Positions 7,385-17,051 of a stretch of 39,031 bases of DNA are shown here, in pieces. The notes beneath the pieces were generated by a model, which was given only the letters and a program-made list of their open reading frames with translations, did no database searches and had not been told where the DNA came from. A program made the translations under genes and the position numbers. Within the stretch, counting starts at the first letter, position 1. Each line of letters starts with the position of its first letter. The DNA comes from JBCBKL01 sp038521825. GTDB lineage: Bacteria; Pseudomonadota; Alphaproteobacteria; Rhodobacterales; Rhodobacteraceae. The stretch spans positions 1 to 39,031 of the forward strand of contig JBCBKL010000027.1 in the NCBI GenBank assembly GCA_038521825.1, written 5' to 3'.

Positions 7385-8089
7385 TCAGGGATTTCGCCGG
7401 AATGTTAGATAGTGGGGCGTTCGACCTTCGCGCAGGGCTTTTTGCTCGTACCGAGTACTCAGCCAATCCGGCCAAGGCTCCCGCCAATCCGCGGGAACTT
7501 GGGCGGTCCAGTCAAAACCGTTTGCCGGAACCTGCTCCAGCGTCTGGCGGACGTAGTCGGGAATGTCTGTCGCGACACGCAACTCCGCGCCCGGCACCAT
7601 TGCCTGCGACAAAGGTTCAAGATGTTCCGGCGTGACGAAGCGGCGGCGATGGTGCCGCTTCTTCGGCCACGGATCGGGGTAGAGCAGAAAGGCCTTGTCG
7701 ATAGACCGGTCCGGCAGCACATCAAAGAGATCGCGGACATCACCGGGGTAAACGGCGAGGTTCGTCACCCCTGCCCGCCTGATCTTGCCCAGCAGCATGG
7801 CTACGCCGTTGATGTAGGGCTCACACCCGATGATGCCGATGTCGGGGTTGCTGGCGGCCTGATGCACAAGATGCTCGCCTCCACCGAAACCAATCTCAAG
7901 CCAGACAGGGCGACCACCGAAAAGACCTCTCAGATCAAGGGCCTCGCGGTTCGGATTGTCCTCCCAGCTGACCGACCCGGGGCTGAGGGCATGCAGATCC
8001 TCGGCCAAATAGGTCTTATGGCTGGCTTTCAGCGTCTTGCCTTTCAGGCGGCCATAAAAGTTACGGTGCGGTCGGTCCGGGTTTGCCAT
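7385..8089 (-). CDS. trmB: tRNA (guanine-N7-)-methyltransferase
   Basis: TrmB makes m7G46 in tRNA variable loops using SAM. The 234-aa protein has the SAM-binding loop EIGFGGGEH at residues 65-73 and the family signature YPDPWPKKRHHRRR at about 137-150. The C-terminal substrate motif TRYEQKALREGR is also present. AAGG precedes the ATG. In related genomes trmB commonly follows metK; here the hypothetical gene, aroA and cmk lie between them on the opposite strand. Confidence 0.96.
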   Translation of the reverse strand: MANPDRPHRNFYGRLKGKTLKASHKTYLAEDLHALSPGSVSWEDNPNREALDLRGLFGGRPVWLEIGFGGGEHLVHQAASNPDIGIIGCEPYINGVAMLLGKIRRAGVTNLAVYPGDVRDLFDVLPDRSIDKAFLLYPDPWPKKRHHRRRFVTPEHLEPLSQAMVPGAELRVATDIPDYVRQTLEQVPANGFDWTAQVPADWREPWPDWLSTRYEQKALREGRTPHYLTFRRNP

Positions 8090-8147
8090 GCGCTGCCTTT
8101 ATCGGTGGCACAACGGGGGCTCAAGCAATCTATCACCAAAGCGTTTC

Positions 8148-8177
8148 TTGGTCTGTGATCGGGTTTGGGCCTAGTCT
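8148..8177 (+). promoter_or_regulatory. Putative promoter for the secreted hypothetical protein
   Basis: TTGGTC and TAGTCT are separated by 18 bases, placed 27 bases before the start codon in the gap between the divergent trmB and this gene. The match to consensus is moderate. Confidence 0.35.
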
Positions 8178-8203
8178 GAGACACTACCAAGAAAGGAATT
8201 GCT

Positions 8204-8737
8204 ATGATCTGTCGTCTTGCCCTGCTCATCAGTTTGTTTTTTGCCACAGGCCTTGCTGCGCAAGAACAAGCACCACAGGTCGAGCCCAAGATGACGATGG
8301 AACGGATGGCAACGATCGTTCTCGCCCTCGATCCTGAGGCACGGGCGGCGGGCAGCGCTCTTGAATTCACGCTCGATGACATTCCTGTTCTGATCATCGC
8401 AGATCCGACCGCTGACAGAATGCGGGCCATGGTGCCGATCCGGTCATCCGACGGTCTGAGTACCGAGGAACTGATGCGGTTGATGCAGGCCAATTTCGAT
8501 TCCGCTCTTGATGCGCGCTATGCGGTCGCCCGCGGCAGGCTTTGGAGCGTGTTCATTCACCCGCTGTCGCCGCTTGAGAAGGACCAGTTTCTGTCGGCCC
8601 TCGTGCAGACCATCAATGTCGCCCGGACCTACGGACAAAGCTATTCAGGCGGCGCGCAGGTTTTTGGGGGCGGAGACTCGAACGAAATCTATCAAAAACT
8701 GCTCGAGGAGCTTCAGAAGAAAGGCGAGGCGCTTTAG
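8204..8737 (+). CDS. Secreted hypothetical protein
   Basis: A 177-aa protein with a clear signal peptide (MICRLALLISLFFATGLAA, cleavage after AQ or AA). The mature part has a predicted alpha-beta fold: LEFTLDDIPVLIIADPTADRMRAMVPI, then LMRLMQANFDSALDARYAVARGRLWSVFIHPLSPL. The pattern recalls the CesT/YbjN-type chaperone fold, where strands pack with a helix, but I hold that with low confidence. The C-terminus is Gly-rich then helical. AAGGA lies 7 bases before the ATG. It is 73 bases upstream of aroA on the same strand. Function unknown. Confidence 0.8.
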   Translation: MICRLALLISLFFATGLAAQEQAPQVEPKMTMERMATIVLALDPEARAAGSALEFTLDDIPVLIIADPTADRMRAMVPIRSSDGLSTEELMRLMQANFDSALDARYAVARGRLWSVFIHPLSPLEKDQFLSALVQTINVARTYGQSYSGGAQVFGGGDSNEIYQKLLEELQKKGEAL

Positions 8738-8810
8738 CCGCCCGCGCAATCTAGACGATCCCAACAGGCCGGGGTAGTGCTGGCGCGAACGCGTACAGAC
8801 GAAGGTCTTC

Positions 8811-10154
8811 ATGTCCAGCCACGGCTCTCCCCGCCCGCTTACCGCCCTCCCATCTGGCCCCCTAACGGGCGAAGCTCATATTCCCGGTGACAAGTCGATC
8901 TCGCATCGCGCCTTGATCCTTGGCGCGATGACAGTGGGTGAAACGACCGTGTCGGGCCTGCTGGAAGGTCAGGACGTGCTCGACACAGCCAAAGCGATGC
9001 GGGCTTTCGGCGCAGAAGTGACTAAGAAATCCGATGGCACGTGGTCCATCCACGGCGTTGGCGTAGGCGGCTTTGCCGAACCGGGTCAGGTCATCGATTG
9101 CGGCAATTCGGGTACTGGCGTGCGGCTCATCATGGGGGCCATGGCTACATCGCCGATAAGCGCGACATTCACCGGTGACGAAAGCCTGAACAAGAGGCCC
9201 ATGGCCCGGGTGACCGACCCGCTCGCCCTGTTCGGCGCGCAGACCGTCGGACGCAGTGGCGGGCGATTGCCCCTCACGCTGGTCGGCGCACAGGATCCCG
9301 TCCCGGTTCACTACGCCGTTCCGGTTCCGTCCGCGCAGGTCAAATCCGCCGTTCTGCTGGCCGGCCTCAATGCGCCCGGTGAGACGGTCGTCGTCGAAAA
9401 AGAAGCGACGCGGGATCATACGGAACGGATGCTGACGGGCTTTGGCGCTGAGGTATCGACCGAAGTCACGAATGAGGGCCGTGTCATTACGCTAAAAGGG
9501 CGCCCCGAATTCAAACCGCTGCATATCGACGTGCCGCGCGATCCTTCATCGGCGGCCTTCCCAGTCTGCGCGGCGCTGATCACCCCGGGATCCGACGTGC
9601 TGATCCCGAATATCGGCCTCAACCCCACCCGCGCAGGTCTCTTCACCACGCTGCGGGAGATGGGTGCGGAGTTGATCTACGAAAACGAGCGAGAAGAGGG
9701 TGGCGAACCAGTTGCAGACCTGCGCGCCCGCTATTCCCCTAACATGCAGGGCATTGAAGTTCCCGCCGACCGCGCAGCGAGCATGATTGACGAATACCCG
9801 GTACTTTCGGTCGTTGCCGCATTCGCGAACGGAATAACCCACATGCCAGGGGTCAAGGAGCTGCGCGTCAAGGAAAGTGACCGCATCGCCGCAATGGCTG
9901 ACGGTTTGCGGGCCAATGGCGTAACGGTCGAGGATGGCCCCGACTGGTGGACTGTGACCGGCCTTGGCGCTGGTAATGTGCCCGGCGGAGCCACCTGCGC
10001 CAGCCATCTCGACCACCGGATCGCGATGTCTTTTCTCGTTATGGGCTTCGGAACAAAGGAGCCTGTTCACGTCGACGATGCGGGTCCGATTGCGACGTCG
10101 TTCCCGATCTTCGAGCGGCTGATGGGCGACCTCGGCGCGCGGCTGGAAGGATGA
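8811..10154 (+). CDS. aroA: EPSP synthase (3-phosphoshikimate 1-carboxyvinyltransferase)
   Basis: AroA transfers enolpyruvyl from PEP to shikimate-3-phosphate, the sixth shikimate-pathway step. The 447-aa protein has PGDKSISHRA near the N-terminus, LNKRPMARV, SAQVKSAVLLAGL, RDHTERML, the catalytic Asp in MIDEYP, and KESDR. The overall sequence is close to the class II (CP4-like) scaffold. The PEP-site motif reads GNSGTG with Gly101, where the CP4 enzyme has Ala100. The stop overlaps the cmk start as ATGA, so the two genes are translationally coupled. Confidence 0.97.
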   Translation: MSSHGSPRPLTALPSGPLTGEAHIPGDKSISHRALILGAMTVGETTVSGLLEGQDVLDTAKAMRAFGAEVTKKSDGTWSIHGVGVGGFAEPGQVIDCGNSGTGVRLIMGAMATSPISATFTGDESLNKRPMARVTDPLALFGAQTVGRSGGRLPLTLVGAQDPVPVHYAVPVPSAQVKSAVLLAGLNAPGETVVVEKEATRDHTERMLTGFGAEVSTEVTNEGRVITLKGRPEFKPLHIDVPRDPSSAAFPVCAALITPGSDVLIPNIGLNPTRAGLFTTLREMGAELIYENEREEGGEPVADLRARYSPNMQGIEVPADRAASMIDEYPVLSVVAAFANGITHMPGVKELRVKESDRIAAMADGLRANGVTVEDGPDWWTVTGLGAGNVPGGATCASHLDHRIAMSFLVMGFGTKEPVHVDDAGPIATSFPIFERLMGDLGARLEG

Positions 10155-10770
10155 CGATTGGCCCTTTCACCGTGGCCATCGATGGCCCGGCGGCCGCGGG
10201 CAAGGGCACCATCGCGAAAGCCCTGGCCGCGCATTTCGGCTTTGCTCATCTCGATACCGGGCTGCTCTATCGCGCTGTCGGTGCGGCCACGCTCGTCGGT
10301 GTCGACCCCGTCGAGGCGGCGCGCAACCTTGCGGCCGAAGATCTCGACGATCCTGCACTCCGAACGCCCGAAATCGCCCAAGCCGCCAGCAAGGTCGCGG
10401 TGATCCCTGAGGTTCGGAATGCTTTGTTGGAATTCCAACGCGCCTTTGCTCGTAGGGCCGGCGGTGCGGTTTTGGATGGTCGCGATATCTGCACGGTGAT
10501 TGCGCCTGAAGCCGAGGTGAAGCTGTTTGTGACCGCCAGCCCCGAGGTGCGGGCCCGGCGGCGCTATGATGAGCTGATCGAACGGGGGCTTTCGGTGAAG
10601 CCGGAAGACGTCCTTGTCGATGTCCGGGCGCGCGATGCCCGGGATAGCGAACGCGCTGCGGCCCCACTTAAGGAAGCCGATAGCGCGACCATCATTGATA
10701 CGTCCGATCTGTCGATTGACGAGGCAGTGGAAAAAACTATCGCGCTCGTCCAATCCGCCCGCGATGGTGG

Positions 10771-10774
<4 letters not shown>
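10151..10774 (+). CDS. cmk: Cytidylate kinase
   Basis: Cmk phosphorylates CMP and dCMP with ATP. The 207-aa protein has a P-loop GPAAAGKGT at residues 12-20, LDTGLLYRAV for nucleotide binding, and the family motif DGRD followed by ICT, where IGT is more usual. The lid region VRARRRYDEL and ARDARDSERAAAPL are typical. It overlaps aroA by 4 bases at its start. Its TAG stop is shared as the palindrome CTAG with the metK stop on the other strand. rpsA, the usual next gene, is not downstream. Confidence 0.97.
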
Positions 10775-11952
<1,178 letters not shown>

Positions 11953-11954
11953 GG

Positions 11955-12003
11955 ATGCTCCATTGGAAAAATCACTGCCACGCCAGGAAGCCGTTGTGAC
12001 AGG
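11955..12003 (-). ncRNA. SAM/SAH riboswitch
   Basis: On the minus strand just before metK, CUGUCAC pairs with GUGGCAG (7 bp, one G-U) and encloses AACGGCUUCCUGGC. Further on, the sequence UGGAGCA can pair back to GGCUUCC to form an H-type pseudoknot that covers the metK shine-dalgarno. The conserved core CACAACGGCUUCCUG and the downstream GGAGC match what I know of the SAM/SAH motif found ahead of metK in Rhodobacterales. The loop between the two pairing parts is A/U-rich. Expected to block translation when ligand is bound. Confidence 0.92.
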
Positions 12004-12011
12004 TTCCAGTC

Positions 12012-12040
12012 GGAGTATTCCGACCGGCGGTCTAGGTCAA
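12012..12040 (-). promoter_or_regulatory. Putative metK promoter
   Basis: TTGACC and TACTCC on the minus strand with a 17-base spacer. Transcription would begin near 12005, exactly at the 5' edge of the riboswitch. The -35 lies inside the last codons of lnt. Confidence 0.6.
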
Positions 12041-13555
12041 TCGCATTTTGAAGCCAAAGTTCTGTCTGCTGCGCAGCCGCAAAACTGTCAGACCAAATAG
12101 CATGATGCCAAGCCAGGGCAGGTCACCTGCTATCGCGTATGGCGTTTTGGGATTTGGGCGGGGCAGTCGCGCGTCGATATAGCCCGAGGTGTTGAGGGGC
12201 AGACTTTTCAGCACGCGGCCATACGGATCGATCATGGCCGAAATCCCGGTATTCGCGCTGCGCACCATTGGCAGACCTTGCTCAATCGCCCGCATCCGGG
12301 CCTGGCTCAGATGCTGCTGAGGTCCGGCGAAATCACCGAACCACGCGTCGTTGGTCAGCTGCATCAGAAAATCCGGGCGGGACGGCGCATTGTTGACCTC
12401 ATGGGCAAAGACAGCCTCGTAGCAGATAAGCGGCAGCGCCCGGCCAACCGGGCCAAGGTCCAAAACACGGGGACCCGGTCCGCTGGCGTAGCCCCCCTCG
12501 GCCCGGGCGGCCAGCCCGCCCACGTTAATGCGACGAAACAGCCATTCGGCTGGCATGTATTCACCAAACGGCACGAGATGGTGCTTGTCATAAGAGGCGG
12601 ACACCGCGCCGACTTCGTCCAAAACCACGAGGCCGTTATAGTAATCATCGCCCTCGCGGCGCTGAATCCCGACGACGATTGGCGCGCCGTTCGACGCATC
12701 CGCCATTCGGCCAAAGACGCTGTCCGCATACTCAACGAGGTATGGCAGCGCCGTTTCCGGCCAGAGGACAAGATCCGGCGAACCCTCAGCCGCGGTGAAT
12801 TCCAGCTGGCGCTCCAGAAACACGGGGATCTTCTCGGGGTCCCATTTCTCGTCCTGCGGCGCGTTCGGCTGAACGATACGGATCGTGGCCTTGGTCGCGG
12901 GTCCGTCGCGAAAGACGGGGGGTATCATGATCAGCGCCGTCAGACTGATGGCCGACACGATCTGGATGACGGCAATGATGTTGTTCCGACCCGGAACGGC
13001 CAACCAATAGACCGCAAAAGCCATAGCAAACATCAAGCCATGCGGCCCACCGATCGAAAGAAACTGCCCTCCCAGACCGTCGATCATCGCCTGGGGCGGG
13101 CTGGCCCATGGAAAGCCTGTCAGGACATAAGCGCGGGCCATCTCGCCAAGCGGCCAGGCAAACACCAGCGGCACCAGCCGGCCACTGCACCACCGCGCAA
13201 GGGCGAATGCGCCGCCCCAGAACAGGGCGAGACCACCCGCCAGAAAAAACAGGGCGAACGGGGCCATCCACGCATGCTGTGCGGCATCGACCTGAAAGGG
13301 CTCAATGATCCACGACAGGCTCAGGCCGAAATAGGCAAAGCCCAACACCCAACCCAGCCGAAACGCGGATTGTGGGCGGCGCACGCTTTCGAACAGCAGA
13401 AAGCTGAGAAACATCGACAGCACCATCAAGGGGGCAAAGCCATAAGGCGCCAGCCCGAATGATCCGACCGCGCCTACACCGAGGGCCAGCGCATCCTTTC
13501 CCCAATAGGGCAAAGCGGCCACGCGGGCCGTGATCCGGCCGGTTGGGGCCTCCAT
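12032..13555 (-). CDS. lnt: Apolipoprotein N-acyltransferase
   Basis: Lnt adds the third acyl chain to the N-terminal Cys of lipoproteins in the inner membrane. The 507-aa protein has several N-terminal TM helices, then a nitrilase domain with the catalytic triad Glu267 (WPETALP), Lys324 (YDKHHLVPFGE) and Cys378 (LICYE). A last TM helix lies near the C-terminus. The start overlaps the stop of the CBS-domain gene: a GTG and an ATG stand side by side across its TGA, and I use the ATG. It is the downstream end of the phoH-ybeY-corC-lnt run. Confidence 0.96.
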   Translation of the reverse strand: MEAPTGRITARVAALPYWGKDALALGVGAVGSFGLAPYGFAPLMVLSMFLSFLLFESVRRPQSAFRLGWVLGFAYFGLSLSWIIEPFQVDAAQHAWMAPFALFFLAGGLALFWGGAFALARWCSGRLVPLVFAWPLGEMARAYVLTGFPWASPPQAMIDGLGGQFLSIGGPHGLMFAMAFAVYWLAVPGRNNIIAVIQIVSAISLTALIMIPPVFRDGPATKATIRIVQPNAPQDEKWDPEKIPVFLERQLEFTAAEGSPDLVLWPETALPYLVEYADSVFGRMADASNGAPIVVGIQRREGDDYYNGLVVLDEVGAVSASYDKHHLVPFGEYMPAEWLFRRINVGGLAARAEGGYASGPGPRVLDLGPVGRALPLICYEAVFAHEVNNAPSRPDFLMQLTNDAWFGDFAGPQQHLSQARMRAIEQGLPMVRSANTGISAMIDPYGRVLKSLPLNTSGYIDARLPRPNPKTPYAIAGDLPWLGIMLFGLTVLRLRSRQNFGFKMRLT

Positions 13556-14451
13556 CACTCTGCCGCCTGGCTGCGCAAACGGATCCTCAGCCGCTTGATG
13601 CGGCGGGGATCGGCGTCGATCACCTCGAATTCGGGACCATCGGGATGGGGCACGACCTCGCCCCGCGCCGGAACACGCCCGGCCAGCATAAACACAAGAC
13701 CACCCAGCGTATCGATCTCTTCTTCATCCACATCTTCGTGGTGGGTCAGCGACATCCCTATCTCGCTTTCGAAATCGTTCAGCGGCGTTTTGGCCAGTGC
13801 CAGATAGCAGCCCGATTTCTCGCGGGTAAAGTGCAAGTCGTCTTCGACGTCGTGTTCGTCCTCGATTTCGCCGATCACCTGCTCGATCAGATCCTCGATG
13901 GTGACGAGGCCATCGACGCCACCATATTCATCGATGACTAGCGCCATGTGCCGCCGCTCGGTCTGCATTTTCGTCAAGAGGACGCCGATGCTCATCGACG
14001 GTGGCACAAAGAGCAGGGGCCGCAGCATCGAGCGCAGATCGAACGAACCGCCGCCGCCGCCGTTAAAGCCATGCTGCAGGGCAAGGTCCTTGAGATGCGC
14101 AAACCCGATCGGTGTATCGAGGGTCCCTTCGAAGATCGGGATCCGGGTCAGTCCGCTTTCCTTGAAGGTCTGCACCAGCTCTTCCAAGGTCGACGTGTCA
14201 GGCAGCGCGGTGATGTCGGCCTTTGGAACGGCCACATCCTCGACCCGCATGCGGCGCAGGTTCATCATGCCGTGCTGCTTTTCGGCTGGCTGGCTCGGCG
14301 GAACGCCCGTTGGCCGGGCGCCGCCGGTTACACCAAACATGCCCTTCATACGGGCCAATAAACCAGTGCTCGTGTGCGAGCCCTCCCGGCTCGTGCTGTC
14401 ATTCGTCTGCGCGCTCTGCGCTGCTCCAGACGATCCGTCTGTGTCGCCCAT
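13555..14451 (-). CDS. CorC/HlyC-type CBS-domain protein
   Basis: A 298-aa soluble protein. A variable N-terminal ~60 residues is followed by two CBS repeats (VAVPKADITALPDTSTLEEL ... TRIPIFEGT, and LLFVPPSMSIGVLLTKM ... HMALVIDEYGGVDGLVTIEDL). A C-terminal CorC_HlyC domain ends GGLVFMLAGRVPARGEVV. The family is linked to magnesium/cobalt efflux or membrane maintenance; it has no DUF21 membrane domain here. It sits between ybeY and lnt, the standard neighbourhood, with lnt overlapping its stop. Confidence 0.93.
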   Translation of the reverse strand: MGDTDGSSGAAQSAQTNDSTSREGSHTSTGLLARMKGMFGVTGGARPTGVPPSQPAEKQHGMMNLRRMRVEDVAVPKADITALPDTSTLEELVQTFKESGLTRIPIFEGTLDTPIGFAHLKDLALQHGFNGGGGGSFDLRSMLRPLLFVPPSMSIGVLLTKMQTERRHMALVIDEYGGVDGLVTIEDLIEQVIGEIEDEHDVEDDLHFTREKSGCYLALAKTPLNDFESEIGMSLTHHEDVDEEEIDTLGGLVFMLAGRVPARGEVVPHPDGPEFEVIDADPRRIKRLRIRLRSQAAE

Positions 14452-14490
14452 CTAAACCTGTCCAATGTCAGCGCGGATCACGCCGATGCC

Positions 14491-14979
14491 CTAATATGGG
14501 TCAGGGATGCCCATTCTGCCAAGTATTTCGACCTCGAGTTGCTCCATCCGCGTGGCGTCTTTGTCACGAACATGATCGAAACCTAGCAGGTGGAGGATGC
14601 CATGAACCAGCAAGTGCGTCACATGATCAGCCAGCGGTTTGCACTGTTCGGCGGCCTCCCGCGCGCAAGTATCGTAAGAGATGGCAATGCTGCCCAATTC
14701 CGTCGCACCCTCCGGTCCATTGGTGGGCTTACGCGGGGCGTCGCCATCAACGGCGGAACTCAAATCCTCTTCGGGCCAGCTCAGAACGTTCGTGGGTGCA
14801 GGCTTTTCACGAAATTCCGCGTTTAAGACGGCGATCCGGTTGTCCGCGCATGCGAGGACTTCGACCGTCCCGTCAGCGACGTTGAGCGCGCCAGTGGTTT
14901 CCAACAGCGCTGCCTCGGCCAGCGACTGAAGGCCCAGACGCTGCCATCGGGCGTCTTCATAGACAATCTCGACACTCAT
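14491..14979 (-). CDS. ybeY: Endoribonuclease YbeY (rRNA maturation factor)
   Basis: YbeY is a zinc-dependent single-strand RNase needed for 16S rRNA 3'-end maturation and ribosome quality control. The 162-aa protein has the metal motif HGILHLLGFDH with His126, His130 and His136, and the PTNVLSWPEED strand that is typical for the family. An insertion of Pro/Gly-rich residues (SAVDGDAPRKPTNGPEG) follows it. It starts 20 bases after the phoH stop, in the phoH-ybeY-corC-lnt operon. Confidence 0.96.
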   Translation of the reverse strand: MSVEIVYEDARWQRLGLQSLAEAALLETTGALNVADGTVEVLACADNRIAVLNAEFREKPAPTNVLSWPEEDLSSAVDGDAPRKPTNGPEGATELGSIAISYDTCAREAAEQCKPLADHVTHLLVHGILHLLGFDHVRDKDATRMEQLEVEILGRMGIPDPY

Positions 14980-14999
14980 CTCAGGCAGCGCGACCAGGT

Positions 15000-16004
15000 T
15001 CAGGTTGCTTCGGGATCCGCCTCATAAGCCTCGATGATCGCGGCCACAAGGGGATGGCGAACAACATCCTTTGACGTGAAGTAATTGAAGCCGATCGACG
15101 GGATCTTGTTCAAAAGCCGCTCCGCATCCGCGAGGCCCGACTTGACTCCCCTTGGTAGGTCCACTTGTGTCCGGTCGCCCGTAATGACCATGCGCGACCC
15201 CTCGCCCAGCCGCGTCAGGAACATCTTCATCTGCATGGTCGTGGCGTTCTGGGCCTCATCCAGCACGACAAAGGCCCGCGACAAGGTCCGGCCCCGCATA
15301 AACGCAAGCGGGGCGATCTCGATCTGCTTTTCCTCGATCAACTTGGTAAGCTGCTTGCCCGGCAGAAAATCGTGCAATGCGTCATAAAGCGGCTGCATAT
15401 AGGGGTCGACCTTTTCCTTCATATCGCCGGGCAAGAAACCCAACCGCTCGCCCGCTTCGACCGCAGGGCGGCTGAGGATGATCTTGTCGACATGGCCGCC
15501 GATGAACATGCTGACGCCGACTGCAACGGCGAGATAGGTTTTGCCTGTCCCAGCGGGGCCGATGCCAAAGGCCAATTCGTTCTCGAAAAGCGATTTGACA
15601 TAGGCCCTTTGGGCATCCGTGCGCGGTTCGACCAGTTTCTTTCGCGTCTTGATCTCGACCCGCTCGCCCACGGCCATTTCAAGCTGATCGCCCTGGCGCG
15701 CTCCGGTGTCCCGTTCGGAATGCCCCATGCGCAATTCGCGATCAACATCGGCCTCTTCGACCTCCTTGCCGGATTCGAGGCGAAGGTACAGCGCATTGAG
15801 CACTTCGATGGTACGCCGCTGGACGTCTTCATCGCCCAGAATTGCGATCTCGTTGCCGCGCCGGACGATCCTGACGTCGAGCGCCTTTTCAATGGCAACC
15901 AGATTGCGGTCATATGGACCGCACAGGTCAATCAGCAATCGGTTGTCGGGAAATTCTAAAAGCGCTTCGCCGGTCGGTTTCGGCGGGATCTGGGCTACGG
16001 GCAA
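15000..16004 (-). CDS. phoH: PhoH-family ATPase
   Basis: A PhoH/YbeZ-type P-loop protein that acts with YbeY in RNA metabolism. Walker A is GPAGTGKT and Walker B is FVVLDEAQN; an N-terminal KH-like region (FPDNRLLIDLCGPYDRNLVAIE) precedes them. No ATG is available before the conserved part. Two TTG codons are possible: the one chosen has AGGAG six bases upstream and gives 334 aa, and the other, at 16019, would add five residues. Downstream of the lipoprotein gene in the miaB-to-lnt run. Confidence 0.94.
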   Translation of the reverse strand: MPVAQIPPKPTGEALLEFPDNRLLIDLCGPYDRNLVAIEKALDVRIVRRGNEIAILGDEDVQRRTIEVLNALYLRLESGKEVEEADVDRELRMGHSERDTGARQGDQLEMAVGERVEIKTRKKLVEPRTDAQRAYVKSLFENELAFGIGPAGTGKTYLAVAVGVSMFIGGHVDKIILSRPAVEAGERLGFLPGDMKEKVDPYMQPLYDALHDFLPGKQLTKLIEEKQIEIAPLAFMRGRTLSRAFVVLDEAQNATTMQMKMFLTRLGEGSRMVITGDRTQVDLPRGVKSGLADAERLLNKIPSIGFNYFTSKDVVRHPLVAAIIEAYEADPEAT

Positions 16005-16110
16005 GTCCTGCTCCTGCAAATGGGCCTAGGTTCAGGGTACAGGTTTGAAACGCCGCCGCAACGGGAAGAACTGCGATTTTCGCCAGCCGGGCCGTTTTTT
16101 GCAGGAGCGC

Positions 16111-16464
16111 TCAGCGCGCCGGGCCTGATACCCGGTCATCGATCCCCTGAGAGCCTGAGTCGTAGTCACCGATAACCGTACCAGGCGGATGATCGTCATC
16201 GCAGACCGGTAAGCCGCTGTGGCGGTTGACCCGTTCGGATGCATAACCTTCCACCCCGTCATCGATGATCCAGACCTGGCATCCATCGGGCGTGTAGGCG
16301 ATTGCCGCCACGCCCGCATCAAGAAATCCGACATCCTGCCCCTGATCCTGACCGGTCGCAATAACCGAATCCGGCCCGGAATAGGCTCGCGTTCCTTCGA
16401 TCGTCTCGCACCCCGCAAGACCAGCAAGCCCCAGAATCAGGGCTGATATTCGGCGCGGCATCAT
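16111..16464 (-). CDS. Small lipoprotein with Cys-framed module
   Basis: A 117-aa lipoprotein. The signal peptide ends in the lipobox LAGC, so Cys is lipidated. After a short linker comes a 30-residue block from PDGCQVW to GLPVC. This block aligns without gaps to one in the OmpA-domain protein encoded just upstream, with 14 identical positions. The C-terminus is Asp/Gly-rich. The start at the first of two adjacent ATGs overlaps the upstream stop as ATGA, with GGAAAG before it. The module is probably an extracytoplasmic, disulfide-closed fold (inference). Function unknown. Confidence 0.85.
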   Translation of the reverse strand: MMPRRISALILGLAGLAGCETIEGTRAYSGPDSVIATGQDQGQDVGFLDAGVAAIAYTPDGCQVWIIDDGVEGYASERVNRHSGLPVCDDDHPPGTVIGDYDSGSQGIDDRVSGPAR

Positions 16465-17051
16465 GGTGCTTTCCATTTGTAACAGATGATTTCGACCCGG
16501 CGGTTTTGCTGCCGACCCTGCGCGGTAGCATTTGTTGCGCGTGGTTGCGTCTCGCCCAATCCGACGCGGCGGTCGATCATAGCGCCGACGGACTGTCCCA
16601 CAGCCGCGACGGCCTCGGCACGCCGTTCTGAAAGACGCCGGTTGAAGCCGGCCGAAGATCGGTTGTCCGTATGGCCATAGACGGAATAGCCAATGGCGTC
16701 GTCTTGTTGAAAGAAGGCTTCGAGCCGTTCACGGGCCCCTGGGGCCAAGCTCGCACTGTTTGTCTCGAACAGGGTATCAGCGCTTTCGATCATGCACGCG
16801 GTGCGATCCAGACATATCGGGCGTCCGTTGTGGGGGTCGCGGCGCAGGACCATGAACCCTTCGAGACCACCATCGGCCCACCAGTGCATGCAGCCATCCG
16901 GATCAATCCAGATCGACCATTCGATTACGCCCGACTTTTCACCGGGACCAACGGCAAAGGAAGGCAACGCAAGATGCGACAGCACCAATGCAGCGCCGAG
17001 GACCAACAGGTTAACTCTTTGGCAGATTGTGGCCAATAGGCGAAATCTCAT
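16461..17051 (-). CDS. OmpA-domain cell envelope protein
   Basis: A 196-aa protein from the internal ATG (MRFRLLATICQ); an ATG 12 codons upstream is possible but lacks a ribosome site. Residues ~1-33 form a signal peptide. Next comes the 30-residue Cys-framed module (PDGCMHW ... GRPIC) shared with the following lipoprotein. Then an OmpA-like peptidoglycan-binding domain: LFETNSASLAPGARERL, GYSVYGHTDNRSS and NRRLSERRAEAV with the Arg that binds diaminopimelate, and QNRRVEI. Translationally coupled to the lipoprotein. Both genes are inserted between miaB and phoH, which are often adjacent. Confidence 0.9.
   Translation of the reverse strand: MRFRLLATICQRVNLLVLGAALVLSHLALPSFAVGPGEKSGVIEWSIWIDPDGCMHWWADGGLEGFMVLRRDPHNGRPICLDRTACMIESADTLFETNSASLAPGARERLEAFFQQDDAIGYSVYGHTDNRSSAGFNRRLSERRAEAVAAVGQSVGAMIDRRVGLGETQPRATNATAQGRQQNRRVEIICYKWKAP

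Noticed and set aside
12278..13462. A 394-codon open frame on the plus strand opposite lnt
   Set aside because: It is antisense to a clearly conserved gene, its translation is rich in Arg, His, Gln and Pro without domains, and long antisense frames are common in high-GC genes.
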